From contig DAOTUI010000199.1 of the NCBI GenBank assembly GCA_034437035.1, positions 1 to 29,040 on the forward strand: a stretch of DNA of 29,040 nt. Reading direction: 5' to 3'. The translations under genes were made by a program, and so were the position numbers. This document shows, piece after piece, positions 22,190 to 29,040 of this stretch. The DNA comes from CAKZQX01 sp034437035 (GTDB lineage Bacteria > Chloroflexota > Chloroflexia > Chloroflexales > Chloroflexaceae). Under the pieces are notes generated by a model. It had not been told where the DNA came from and did no database searches. It saw only the letters and a list, made by a program, of their open reading frames with translations. Position 1 is the first letter of the stretch. Each line of letters opens with the position of its first letter.

Positions 22190-24781
22190 ATGAGTATCAA
22201 TCTGATCAGTACGCAACCTGCCGGTGCCCCAACACCGGTTGCCTACAGCCTGAACGCAGGTCTGCGCGCACTCGAGCAAATTACGGAGACGCACCGGCAG
22301 CAGCATGGGCAATTTCTGACCCCGGCGGCAATTGCCGAATTTATGGCACGTCAGTTCGGTAGCGTGCGCGATGGTGCGCGCATTCTGGACCCCGCCGCCG
22401 GATCGGGAACGCTGGCATGCGCCATGATCGAGCAGGCTATTCAGCGTAAAACTTGCACCGAGCTTTTTGTGGACTGCGTTGAAATTGACCCGCTCCTCTG
22501 TTCGGTCGCCCGCGCAGCACTCGAATTTGCCGGAAGCTTTGCGGCCCAGCATGGCGTACAGGTCCACACGCGCATTATGCAGGGCGATTTTATCCTCAAC
22601 TACTGCAATGTGCATCAACCGGATTTATTCGTACACCATGGGACAAACAACTCCGCGCTCGCCCCAACCTACGACTATATCATTGCCAACCCGCCCTACT
22701 TTAAACTCAATCGGGGCGATCCTCGCGCCAGAGCAACCGCAAAGCTGGTCCACGGCAACACAAATATCTACACACTGTTTATCGCCATTGCTGCGCAATT
22801 GCTTGCTGATCGGGGACAGGCCGGCTTTATCGTGCCGCGCAGCTTCTGTTCCGGCGCATATTTCGGCACGTTTCGGCGCAGTTTCTTGCAGCAGGCGGTA
22901 CCGTTGGTCGTGCATACCTTTGAGTCGCGGGTGAGTGCCTTCAAAGCGGATGCCGTGCTCCAGGAAAATGTTATCTTTACCTTTCGGAAGCGCCTGCCGG
23001 ACGAGCCGAACGCCCCGCACGCTGACGACTCTTCCGTCACCATTTCCTACTCGCAGGGCAGCAGCGATCTTGCGCGCACGCGCCGGCGCACGGTCGCATT
23101 GCCCACCTTTGCCACCAATCGCGCCGGCGAGACCTTTTTTCGCGTCCCGCTCACCGATTTTGATGAAGAGATTATCACGATCGTGGATACCTGGAATGGT
23201 TCACTCGCCGGATATGGGTTGTCCATCTCAACCGGTCCGGTGGTGGCGTTTCGCGCCGAGGAGTTTCTGACCGATGCGCCGGCGGTTGACCGGGGCACGG
23301 CAGTGCCGCTGCTCTGGATGCAGAATGTTCAGCGGCAGCAGATTATGTGGCCAACGGATCGGCGCAAGAAACCACAGGGATTTCTCCTCACCGAGCGGTC
23401 ACGTTCGCTGCTGGTGCCAATGCGCAACTATGTCATCCTGCGGCGCTTTAGTGCCAAGGAAGATGCACGACGGTTAGTTGCCGCACCCCTGCCGGCAACG
23501 CAGTTTCCCCACGCCTGGCTCGGCCTGGAGAATCATCTCAACTATATTTACAGTAACAACCGCGAACTGGAAGATGCGGAGATCTACGGTCTGGCGGCCC
23601 TGTTCAACAGCGCCTTCCTGGATCGGTATGTGCGCATGACCAATGGAACAACCCAGGTGAATGCGGCCGAACTCCGCGCCTTACCCCTGCCACCACTGGC
23701 GGTTATTCGGGAGATTGGGCAGACCCTGGTGACCCGGAAGGCCACCGGCGCACCCGCCGATCCTGATGCGGTCGTGTTTGCGGTGCTGCGTGAAACGGAT
23801 GCAGCGTTTGCGGATATACCTTTGATCAGAGAGGCTCGGATAAAGATGGGAAAGATCCAGGAAGCTCAGGAGATCTTGAAAATGATGGGATTGCCCAAAG
23901 CACAGCAGAATGAAATTTCAGCACTGACCTTGCTTGTGCTTGCGCAACTATCCGAAGAAAACTCCTGGAGTAATGCCAAACGTCAGAGCCTGGGCATTCA
24001 TGAAATAATGGGAGAGATGGCGCGGCGCTATGATCGCAAGTATGCAGAGAATACCCGCGAAACAATTCGACGGCAGGTCATTCACCAATTTGTGCAGGCC
24101 GGTATTGCGGTGCGTAATCCCGATGAACCAACGCTTCCGACAAATAGCCCCCGAACACACTATGCCCTCTCAGCCGAGGCCATCCGTACTATTCGCGCCT
24201 ATGGAACAGATACATGGCAGGATGCTGTTGCGACGTTTATTACAAGCAAAGGTGCGCTTCTGGAGCTTTACCAGAAGCAGCAAGATCAGCATAAAATTCC
24301 GCTCATTCTCGAAAATGGCGAAGAATATCATCTCTCTCCCGGGAAACACAACGAGTTGCAGGCAGCTATCGTAGAAGAGTTTGGGCCGCGTTTTGCCCCA
24401 GGCGCTCGACTGCTCTATCTCGGTGACACAGCACAAAAGACACTTATTCTTGACAAAGCAGGTTTTGCAACGTTGGGTATTCCTGCACCCAGCCACGATA
24501 AACTGCCGGATGTTGTGCTCTATGATCAACAGAGGAACTGGCTGTACTTGATTGAAGCTGTAACCTCCCATGGCCCGGTTTCACCAAAACGACGTGTCGA
24601 GTTAGAAGAAGCCATCAGTGGATGCTCAGCCGGGATAATCTATGTCAGTGCGTTTCCCGACTTCACCACTTTCAAGGCTTATCTCACCGAGATTGCTTGG
24701 GAAACCGAAGTCTGGTTAGCTGAGTTGCCCGGGCATCTAATTCATTTTAACGGTGATCGTTTCTTAGGGCCACGCACGTAG
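22190..24781 (+). CDS. Single-chain restriction-modification enzyme: N6-adenine methyltransferase fused to BsuBI/PstI-type endonuclease
   Basis: An 863-aa protein predicted both to methylate adenine and to cut DNA. The start is uncertain: ATG 22190 (MSINLISTQ) or ATG 22145. The N-terminal class-I methyltransferase (about 30-540) has the AdoMet motif LDPAAGSGTLACA (Asp67) and the catalytic motif NPPY (167-170) typical of N6A enzymes. The C-terminal part (about 553-863) resembles BsuBI/PstI endonucleases: an N-terminal helical domain from MGKIQEAQEILKMMG, then KLPDVVLYD (Asp774) and LIEAVTSHGPVSPKRR (Glu789). BsuBI and PstI recognise CTGCAG, but the specificity of this protein is unproven. The usual arrangement is two genes; here they form one frame. 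GC content falls near 23830, at the fusion point. No separate specificity or control gene is adjacent. Confidence 0.9.
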   Translation: MSINLISTQPAGAPTPVAYSLNAGLRALEQITETHRQQHGQFLTPAAIAEFMARQFGSVRDGARILDPAAGSGTLACAMIEQAIQRKTCTELFVDCVEIDPLLCSVARAALEFAGSFAAQHGVQVHTRIMQGDFILNYCNVHQPDLFVHHGTNNSALAPTYDYIIANPPYFKLNRGDPRARATAKLVHGNTNIYTLFIAIAAQLLADRGQAGFIVPRSFCSGAYFGTFRRSFLQQAVPLVVHTFESRVSAFKADAVLQENVIFTFRKRLPDEPNAPHADDSSVTISYSQGSSDLARTRRRTVALPTFATNRAGETFFRVPLTDFDEEIITIVDTWNGSLAGYGLSISTGPVVAFRAEEFLTDAPAVDRGTAVPLLWMQNVQRQQIMWPTDRRKKPQGFLLTERSRSLLVPMRNYVILRRFSAKEDARRLVAAPLPATQFPHAWLGLENHLNYIYSNNRELEDAEIYGLAALFNSAFLDRYVRMTNGTTQVNAAELRALPLPPLAVIREIGQTLVTRKATGAPADPDAVVFAVLRETDAAFADIPLIREARIKMGKIQEAQEILKMMGLPKAQQNEISALTLLVLAQLSEENSWSNAKRQSLGIHEIMGEMARRYDRKYAENTRETIRRQVIHQFVQAGIAVRNPDEPTLPTNSPRTHYALSAEAIRTIRAYGTDTWQDAVATFITSKGALLELYQKQQDQHKIPLILENGEEYHLSPGKHNELQAAIVEEFGPRFAPGARLLYLGDTAQKTLILDKAGFATLGIPAPSHDKLPDVVLYDQQRNWLYLIEAVTSHGPVSPKRRVELEEAISGCSAGIIYVSAFPDFTTFKAYLTEIAWETEVWLAELPGHLIHFNGDRFLGPRT

Positions 24782-24810
24782 CTTGTGGCTCACTGTTGAT
24801 ATGCAGTGCA

Positions 24811-24862
24811 GTTCTTTGCGCCCTTTGCGGCTTTGCGCACGCCAATGTTTTCGCGTTTTGCG
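24811..24862. repeat. TTTGCG-type low-complexity tract
   Basis: The gap between the convergent restriction-modification and transglutaminase genes consists largely of CTTTGCGCCCTTTGCGGCTT-like repeats (period 8-9) with further TTTTGCG units. It resembles the CTCTGCG tract at about 5750. No terminator hairpin is evident. Confidence 0.5.
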
Positions 24863-24863
24863 C

Positions 24864-25847
24864 TCACTGCTGCTGTTGCTGCTGCTGCTGATCCTGCTCC
24901 TGCTGATGCTGCGGTTGCAACTCTTCCTGGGACGAGACTTCCACCGGGTTCCACTCAACCGGCGGGAGCAACTCCTCGTCGGGGGGCGGGGCTTCCGTAG
25001 GCGTAACCTGCACGCCTACATCCAGTTCGCTGCCGGCCTGCCCCTTGAACACGCCGCGTGTCGGCGGCACATCCGCATAATCCCGTCCGATCGCCGTGCG
25101 AATATGCCGCTCCGTCGCTATCAGATTGTTTGTCGGATCAAGCCCAACCCATCCCAACTCCGGCAAGAACACTTCAACCCAGGCATGCGTGGCATCCTGC
25201 TCCGAGCGATCATGCTCTTCGCTGCTATGGAAAAGATACCCGCTGACATAGCGGCAGGGAATATGCAGCCACTCCCGCACCAGCGCAATCATCACATGCG
25301 AGAAATCCTGACAGACCCCCTGGCGGCGCTTGAGTGCATCATCAATCGGCGAGTCAACCTCGGTGATCTGCGGCATGTAGGCAAAGGTGGCGTAGATGCG
25401 GGCATTCAGTTCCCGCAGCAGACTCAGGGGATCATCGCGGCGCTGGACATCCAGTTCGCGGGCCAGTTCCTGGAGCAGCGGCGTGGCGCGGGCAAAATGG
25501 CTGGGCATCAACATATCCCAGAAATCACCAAGCCGGACGGCCGCGTCAAGCTCATCCCAGGTCGTTGGCGGCAGCGCTTCGGGCAGCGGCGGCGGCGGTG
25601 TCAGTTCAACCAGCGACTCGGCAGTGATGGTGAGTTGTGTATGCCGGCCCGGAATGTCAAAATGGTAGACCATGTTTCCCAGATAGTCCCGATACCAGGT
25701 CGTGTGCGTACGCGGCGCGGTTTGCAGGGAGAAATCCAGGCAACGCTGTGTGCCTTCCGTGCGCGGACGCATCCGCACCTCCATCATGCTCTCGCTGATT
25801 GGTGCGCTGTAGCGAAACCGGGTCACATGACGAATTGAGTAATACAT
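24864..25847 (-). CDS. Transglutaminase-like protein with C-terminal polyglutamine tail
   Basis: A 327-aa protein with an N-terminal beta domain (YYSIRHVTRFRYSAPISES, as in the transglut_N family) and a transglutaminase-like cysteine-protease fold. The catalytic triad is visible: Cys179 (GVCQDFSH), His221 (THAWVEV) and Asp237 (LDPTNN). I use ATG 25847, which gives the canonical N-terminus; the frame upstream runs into the preceding gene. The gene starts 25 bp after the alpha-E gene. Bacterial members of this type are thought to act as peptidases or amide-forming enzymes, often beside alpha-E and ATP-grasp genes. Unusually, the protein ends in a Gln-rich tail (EELQPQHQQEQD then eight Gln) encoded by CAG repeats. 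Confidence 0.92.
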   Translation of the reverse strand: MYYSIRHVTRFRYSAPISESMMEVRMRPRTEGTQRCLDFSLQTAPRTHTTWYRDYLGNMVYHFDIPGRHTQLTITAESLVELTPPPPLPEALPPTTWDELDAAVRLGDFWDMLMPSHFARATPLLQELARELDVQRRDDPLSLLRELNARIYATFAYMPQITEVDSPIDDALKRRQGVCQDFSHVMIALVREWLHIPCRYVSGYLFHSSEEHDRSEQDATHAWVEVFLPELGWVGLDPTNNLIATERHIRTAIGRDYADVPPTRGVFKGQAGSELDVGVQVTPTEAPPPDEELLPPVEWNPVEVSSQEELQPQHQQEQDQQQQQQQQ

Positions 25848-25872
25848 ATGTTTACTACCGGATATCTGAATA

Positions 25873-26823
25873 TTATGACGCCAGGGCCGTATCGATGGTA
25901 TAGGCAATATAGACCTGCTGGATGGCAGTATGGATCTGCGCACATTGGCGCTGAATGCTCTCCAGGTAGCTATGCATACTGCCATTCATAACCTCATCGA
26001 CCTGACCATAATCTACCGAAGCGCGCAGACGGCCAATCAGGCGCTCAACACGACCGGGATTCGGCATACTGGTTGTGTTGGCAATCGACTGCAAAGCTCC
26101 ATACATCACCCCAACCGCAAACCGCACCGAACGCGGAAAGTCGGGATTGAACAGCAAAAACTCCACTACCTGGTCGGAGCGTACATCCGCCGTGTAGACC
26201 TTGCAGTAGGCTTCAAAGGCCGTACACGACTTCAACAGACCGATCCAGGCCAGGTAATCCGATGCCGACGAGGTATCGGGTAACAACGCCACAACATTAG
26301 CATCCAGCAGCACGGCGGTGGCTCCCGCCCGCTCAAGCGCCCGCCCCAGTTGAATAAACTGCCAGCCCTCGCCATGGTTCATGGTCGCATCGGTGACACC
26401 CTGAAACAAGTGTGCGCCCTGCTTGACGGTCTGGAAAAGCTCGTGTGGCTCACACTTCCAGAACTCGCTTCGATCAGTGTGCTTGACGTGGAGGAAGAGC
26501 CGGTTCAGTTGCTCCCACATCTCGGAACTGATCTGCTCCCGCACCTGGCGCGCATTTTCCCGCGCGGCCGCGATACAGGCCGCAATCGATGAATGGTTCT
26601 CCAGGTTGAAGGTCAACATATGCGTAATGCTATAGGCATCGTAGGAGCCGCTCGGCGGCGAGATACGCAGGCTCGCCAGCAACCGCTCCCAACGCCGGCC
26701 GGCGGTGTCGGGCGTCTGGTCAAGCATCTGATGCAGATTCACATCAAGCAGACGCGCGGTATGTTCGGCCCGCTCCAGGTAGCGACTCATCCAGTAGAGA
26801 CTATCGGCAACTCGACTTAGCAT
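25873..26823 (-). CDS. Alpha-E domain protein (DUF403)
   Basis: A 316-aa all-helical protein of the alpha-E family (PF04168). The N-terminus LSRVADSLYWMSRYLERAEHTARLLDV is the family hallmark, and the interior has conserved Asp/Glu/His helices. The biochemical role is not established. The family is predicted to partner with circularly permuted ATP-grasp enzymes in peptide or amide-bond metabolism. It starts 12 bp after the ATP-grasp gene and ends 25 bp before the transglutaminase gene, so the three are almost certainly one operon. The length is typical and no key motif is missing. Confidence 0.93.
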   Translation of the reverse strand: MLSRVADSLYWMSRYLERAEHTARLLDVNLHQMLDQTPDTAGRRWERLLASLRISPPSGSYDAYSITHMLTFNLENHSSIAACIAAARENARQVREQISSEMWEQLNRLFLHVKHTDRSEFWKCEPHELFQTVKQGAHLFQGVTDATMNHGEGWQFIQLGRALERAGATAVLLDANVVALLPDTSSASDYLAWIGLLKSCTAFEAYCKVYTADVRSDQVVEFLLFNPDFPRSVRFAVGVMYGALQSIANTTSMPNPGRVERLIGRLRASVDYGQVDEVMNGSMHSYLESIQRQCAQIHTAIQQVYIAYTIDTALAS

Positions 26824-26835
26824 TGCTTTCTGTGC

Positions 26836-28320
26836 TCACTTCTTCATGCTTACTTCCTGGGGCTGATCGTAGAGCACCCAGGTATCCTTACTGCCCCCAC
26901 CCTGCGACGAATTCACCACCAGCGACCCGCGCCGCAACGCAACCCGGGTCAACCCGCCCGGCACAATCGTTACCTTATCGCCATACAAAATATATGGACG
27001 CAGATCAACATGGCGCGGCTCAACCTTGCCGTCAATAAAGCAGGGCGCACGTGAGAACGAGAGCGTCGGCTGAGCGATATAGTTACGCGGGTCGGCCAGG
27101 ATCTGCTTGCGGAACGTGTCGCGCTGTTCGGCAGTGCTATGGGGACCGATCAGCATGCCATAGCCGCCCGACTCCCCCACCGCCTTGACCACCAGTTCCT
27201 CCAAATGCTCCAGCACATACTGCCGCTGTGAGGCATCCGCGAGCAGATAGGTCTCGACATTGGGCAAAATCGGCTCTTCCCCCAGGTAATACCGGATAAT
27301 CGTCGGCACATAGGCATAGAGCGCCTTGTCATCGGCAATCCCAGTACCAATCGCATTGGCAAGCGCAATATTGCCCGCACGGTAGGCGTTCAACAGACCC
27401 GGCACCCCCAGCACCGTATTGGCCCGGAATGCCAGCGGATCGACAAAATCATCATCGATGCGCCGGTAGATCACATCAACCCGGCGCAACCCCGCCGTGG
27501 TGCGCATATACACAACATTGTCGTGAACCAGCAGATCGCGCCCTTCCACCAGTTCAATGCCCATCTGCCGCGCCAGGAATGCATGCTCAAAATAGGCCGA
27601 GTTATACACCCCCGGCGTAAGCAGCACAATCCGCGGATCGGGGCGATGGGGCGGTGAGAGTGCGCGCAACGTGGCAAGCAGCGCCTGCCCATAATGATCA
27701 ATCGGGCGGATACCATAGTTGGCAAACAGCCGCGGAAACGCATTCTTGATGACCTGCCGATTGGTCAGCATGTAGGAGACGCCGCTCGGCACCCGCAGGT
27801 TGTCCTCCAGCACACAGAACCGCCCATCGGTCATGCGGATCAGGTCAGAGCCAACCACCGCGATATAAATATCCTGGGGTACCCGCACACCGCGCATCTC
27901 ACGGCGGAAATGGTGACAGGTATAGATCAACTCGCGGGGCAGTGTGCCATCGGCCAGGATATGCTCCTCGTGGTAGATATCCCGCAGAAACAGGTTGAGC
28001 GCCGTGATCCGCTGGGTCAACCCGCGCTCAATCGTCTCCCACTCGGCACTGGTCAGAATACGCGGCAGCAGATCATAGGGAAAAATCCGCTCCGTTCCCT
28101 CATCACCTCCGTAGACCGTAAAGGTAATCCCCTGATTGAGGAAGGAGAGGTCGGCCGCATGCTGGCGCTGATCCAGATCAGCCGGTGATAACTCGATAAG
28201 CCGGTCCTGAAGCGCGCGATACTGCCGGCGCGGATTGCCTTCCGCGTCAAACATTTCATCATATGCGGCATCGAGTTGATAGGTTTCAAACAGTGGTTGA
28301 CGTTGAAATACGCGCTGCAT
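26836..28320 (-). CDS. Circularly permuted ATP-grasp type 2 protein (DUF404/DUF407)
   Basis: A 494-aa protein predicted to form peptide or amide bonds using ATP. ATG 28320 (MQRVFQRQPLFETYQLDAAY) is the family-like start with GGGGTG about 6 nt upstream. A longer frame to 28407 has an unrelated leader. Recognisable segments include LNQGITFTVYGGDEGTERIF, the DUF404/407 core VLEDNLRVPSGVSYMLTNRQ, VDVIYRRIDDDFVDPL, the VVKAVGESGGYGMLIGP nucleotide-binding part, and the C-terminal LRRGSLVVNSSQGGGSKDTW. It is the first gene of the three-gene operon with alpha-E and transglutaminase. Its substrates are unknown. Confidence 0.93.
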   Translation of the reverse strand: MQRVFQRQPLFETYQLDAAYDEMFDAEGNPRRQYRALQDRLIELSPADLDQRQHAADLSFLNQGITFTVYGGDEGTERIFPYDLLPRILTSAEWETIERGLTQRITALNLFLRDIYHEEHILADGTLPRELIYTCHHFRREMRGVRVPQDIYIAVVGSDLIRMTDGRFCVLEDNLRVPSGVSYMLTNRQVIKNAFPRLFANYGIRPIDHYGQALLATLRALSPPHRPDPRIVLLTPGVYNSAYFEHAFLARQMGIELVEGRDLLVHDNVVYMRTTAGLRRVDVIYRRIDDDFVDPLAFRANTVLGVPGLLNAYRAGNIALANAIGTGIADDKALYAYVPTIIRYYLGEEPILPNVETYLLADASQRQYVLEHLEELVVKAVGESGGYGMLIGPHSTAEQRDTFRKQILADPRNYIAQPTLSFSRAPCFIDGKVEPRHVDLRPYILYGDKVTIVPGGLTRVALRRGSLVVNSSQGGGSKDTWVLYDQPQEVSMKK

Positions 28321-28408
28321 AGGAACACCCCAAACGTCGCCTTCCTGCACACCAACGTGCCAGGAACACGACCTGATCTTGCTTCTACAAAACGTTAGCA
28401 ATTGCAAT

Positions 28409-28706
28409 TGGGGCAGCGCTGCCAGTGTACGGCATTGGAGACTTGCTCAATGCACCAATAGTACAAGGCAGGCGGCGATTCGTCAAATGCAGAGTACAAT
28501 AGTATGTTCAACCTGAGGGAGCAACCCGGCCGATGCCGCACTGCTCTATCGCCTGCTGGCGCATCCGGGCATTCAGTTTTATAATCGCCAGTTGCCCGCA
28601 CGCTGACATTTCGGGGAGATGGTTCCGGTAAGGACGCACAGCAGCGCGTCCGCCATCCGTTCTGTTGCCGAAACGCCGTTCCGGGATAGGTATAGGATTG
28701 TGTAAG
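28409..28706. other. Intergenic region upstream of the ATP-grasp operon
   Basis: About 300 bases without a credible gene. A hairpin GGACGC/GCGTCC (28632-28651) is related to the repeat at 11229-11248. A short GC-rich frame (28517-28606) could be coincidence or a gene remnant. The operon promoter should be here on the minus strand, but I cannot place it with confidence. Confidence 0.4.
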
Positions 28707-28908
28707 TTACAGGGGTTACGCGGTGCGCGTTCAGACGGGACGTTTGCTCTCGATAACGGCGTATTTCGCCTGCGGCAGCATGGTCCTGTTTGTTCTTGTT
28801 CACAAAAATTTTGCACAAGGTGCAAAATTTTTGTGAACAAGAATAGAATCTTCCGCCCTGCCGGAGGCGCAATTCCGTGCCGAGTCAATGACCGCGTAAC
28901 TCCTATAA
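28707..28908 (+). mobile_element. Palindromic MITE-like element, copy B
   Basis: This is a complete copy of about 202 bp. The left end TTACAGGGGTTACGCGG (28707-28723) is inverted at CCGCGTAACTCCTATAA (28892-28908). The box CGCCTGCGGCAGCATGGT is at 28767-28784. A 29-nt segment at 28841-28869 is identical to 126-154 in copy A. The central stem is a perfect 22 bp (28795-28816 with 28820-28841), loop AAG. Its arms differ from copy A at two positions, and both changes are compensated on the opposite arm. It has no ORF. Confidence 0.8.
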
Positions 28909-28909
28909 G

Positions 28910-29040
28910 TTACAGGACTTACGCGGTGGGCGTACAAATCAGACATGTACTTCCCCAAAGGCCATCTTCGCCTGCGGCAGCATGGTACGCTTTTTATCTT
29001 TTTCAAGGAATTTTTGCACATTGTGCAAAAATTCCTTGAA
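28910..29040 (+). mobile_element. Palindromic MITE-like element, copy C (cut by window end)
   Basis: The left end TTACAGGACTTACGCGG (28910-28926) starts one base after copy B ends, in the same orientation. The box CGCCTGCGGCAGCATGGTAC is at 28969-28988. The stem's left arm is 28998-29019, the loop ATT, and the right arm from 29023 is perfectly paired up to the window end (18 of the expected 22 bases visible). The arms differ from copy A at five positions, each compensated. Confidence 0.75.

Noticed and set aside
24783..25838. 351-codon plus-strand frame after the restriction-modification gene
   Set aside because: It is antisense to the transglutaminase gene. Its poly-Leu segment is the complement of the CAG repeat, not a membrane helix of a real protein.
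28703..28916. TAAGTTACAGG on both sides of element B as a target-site duplication
   Set aside because: The same sequence precedes element C and, in inverted and altered form, flanks copy D. It is therefore part of the element ends rather than duplicated target DNA.
1..29040. CRISPR array, tRNA or rRNA genes
   Set aside because: The repeated units are separated by thousands of bases or adjacent as whole elements, with no regular repeat-spacer pattern. I found no cloverleaf with a T-loop GTTCRA motif and no rRNA-like sequence.

Overview
The window is about 29 kb of a moderately GC-rich bacterial chromosome. It encodes 19 proteins that I can support and contains no RNA gene or CRISPR array. The gene set suggests a member of the Chloroflexota, probably class Chloroflexia: an AapJQMP-type amino-acid importer with a lipoprotein binding subunit, a GlcD-GlcE fusion next to a lactate permease, a PDZ/radical-SAM/DUF512 protein, a Uma2 protein with a coiled-coil tail, and an ATP-grasp/alpha-E/transglutaminase cluster. 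The intergenic regions are long and rich in repeats. The taxonomic guess is inference from gene style and was not tested by any search.

Layout. (1) 537-5386, plus strand: a general L-amino-acid ABC importer (aapJ, aapQ, aapM, aapP), with a palindromic insertion-like element between aapM and aapP. (2) 5911-6708, plus: a lipoprotein thioredoxin-fold (DsbA-like) protein. (3) 6765-12968, minus: L-lactate permease, then a GlcD-GlcE fused 2-hydroxyacid dehydrogenase, then an SLC13/DASS anion symporter. Together these look like a carboxylate uptake and oxidation module. (4) 13651-19375, minus: aldo/keto reductase, a Uma2-family protein that lacks a conserved Glu, a GAF-GAF-HD-GYP c-di-GMP phosphodiesterase, a radical-SAM DUF512 protein and a small unknown protein. 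(5) 19498-21969, minus: two exported proteins separated by a repeat-filled gap. (6) 22190-24781, plus: a single-chain restriction-modification protein, an N6-adenine methyltransferase fused to a BsuBI/PstI-type endonuclease with a visible drop in GC at the junction. (7) 24864-28320, minus: a tight three-gene operon of circularly permuted ATP-grasp enzyme, alpha-E protein and transglutaminase-like protein. It matches a predicted but poorly characterised peptide-synthesis/modification cluster.

The most unusual non-coding signal is a family of transposase-less elements of about 200 bp at 1-213, 4403-4602, 28707-28908 and 28910 to the window end, plus a shortened relative at 13219-13334. They share about 17-bp terminal inverted repeats (consensus TTACAGGACTTACGCGG) and conserved inner boxes around a central hairpin of 21-22 bp with a 3-nt loop. 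The hairpin arms differ between copies, yet each copy keeps almost perfect self-complementarity. Structure rather than sequence is therefore being maintained, either by selection or by arm-to-arm copying. Other fold-back repeats, short tandem repeats and terminator-like hairpins fill most of the remaining gaps.
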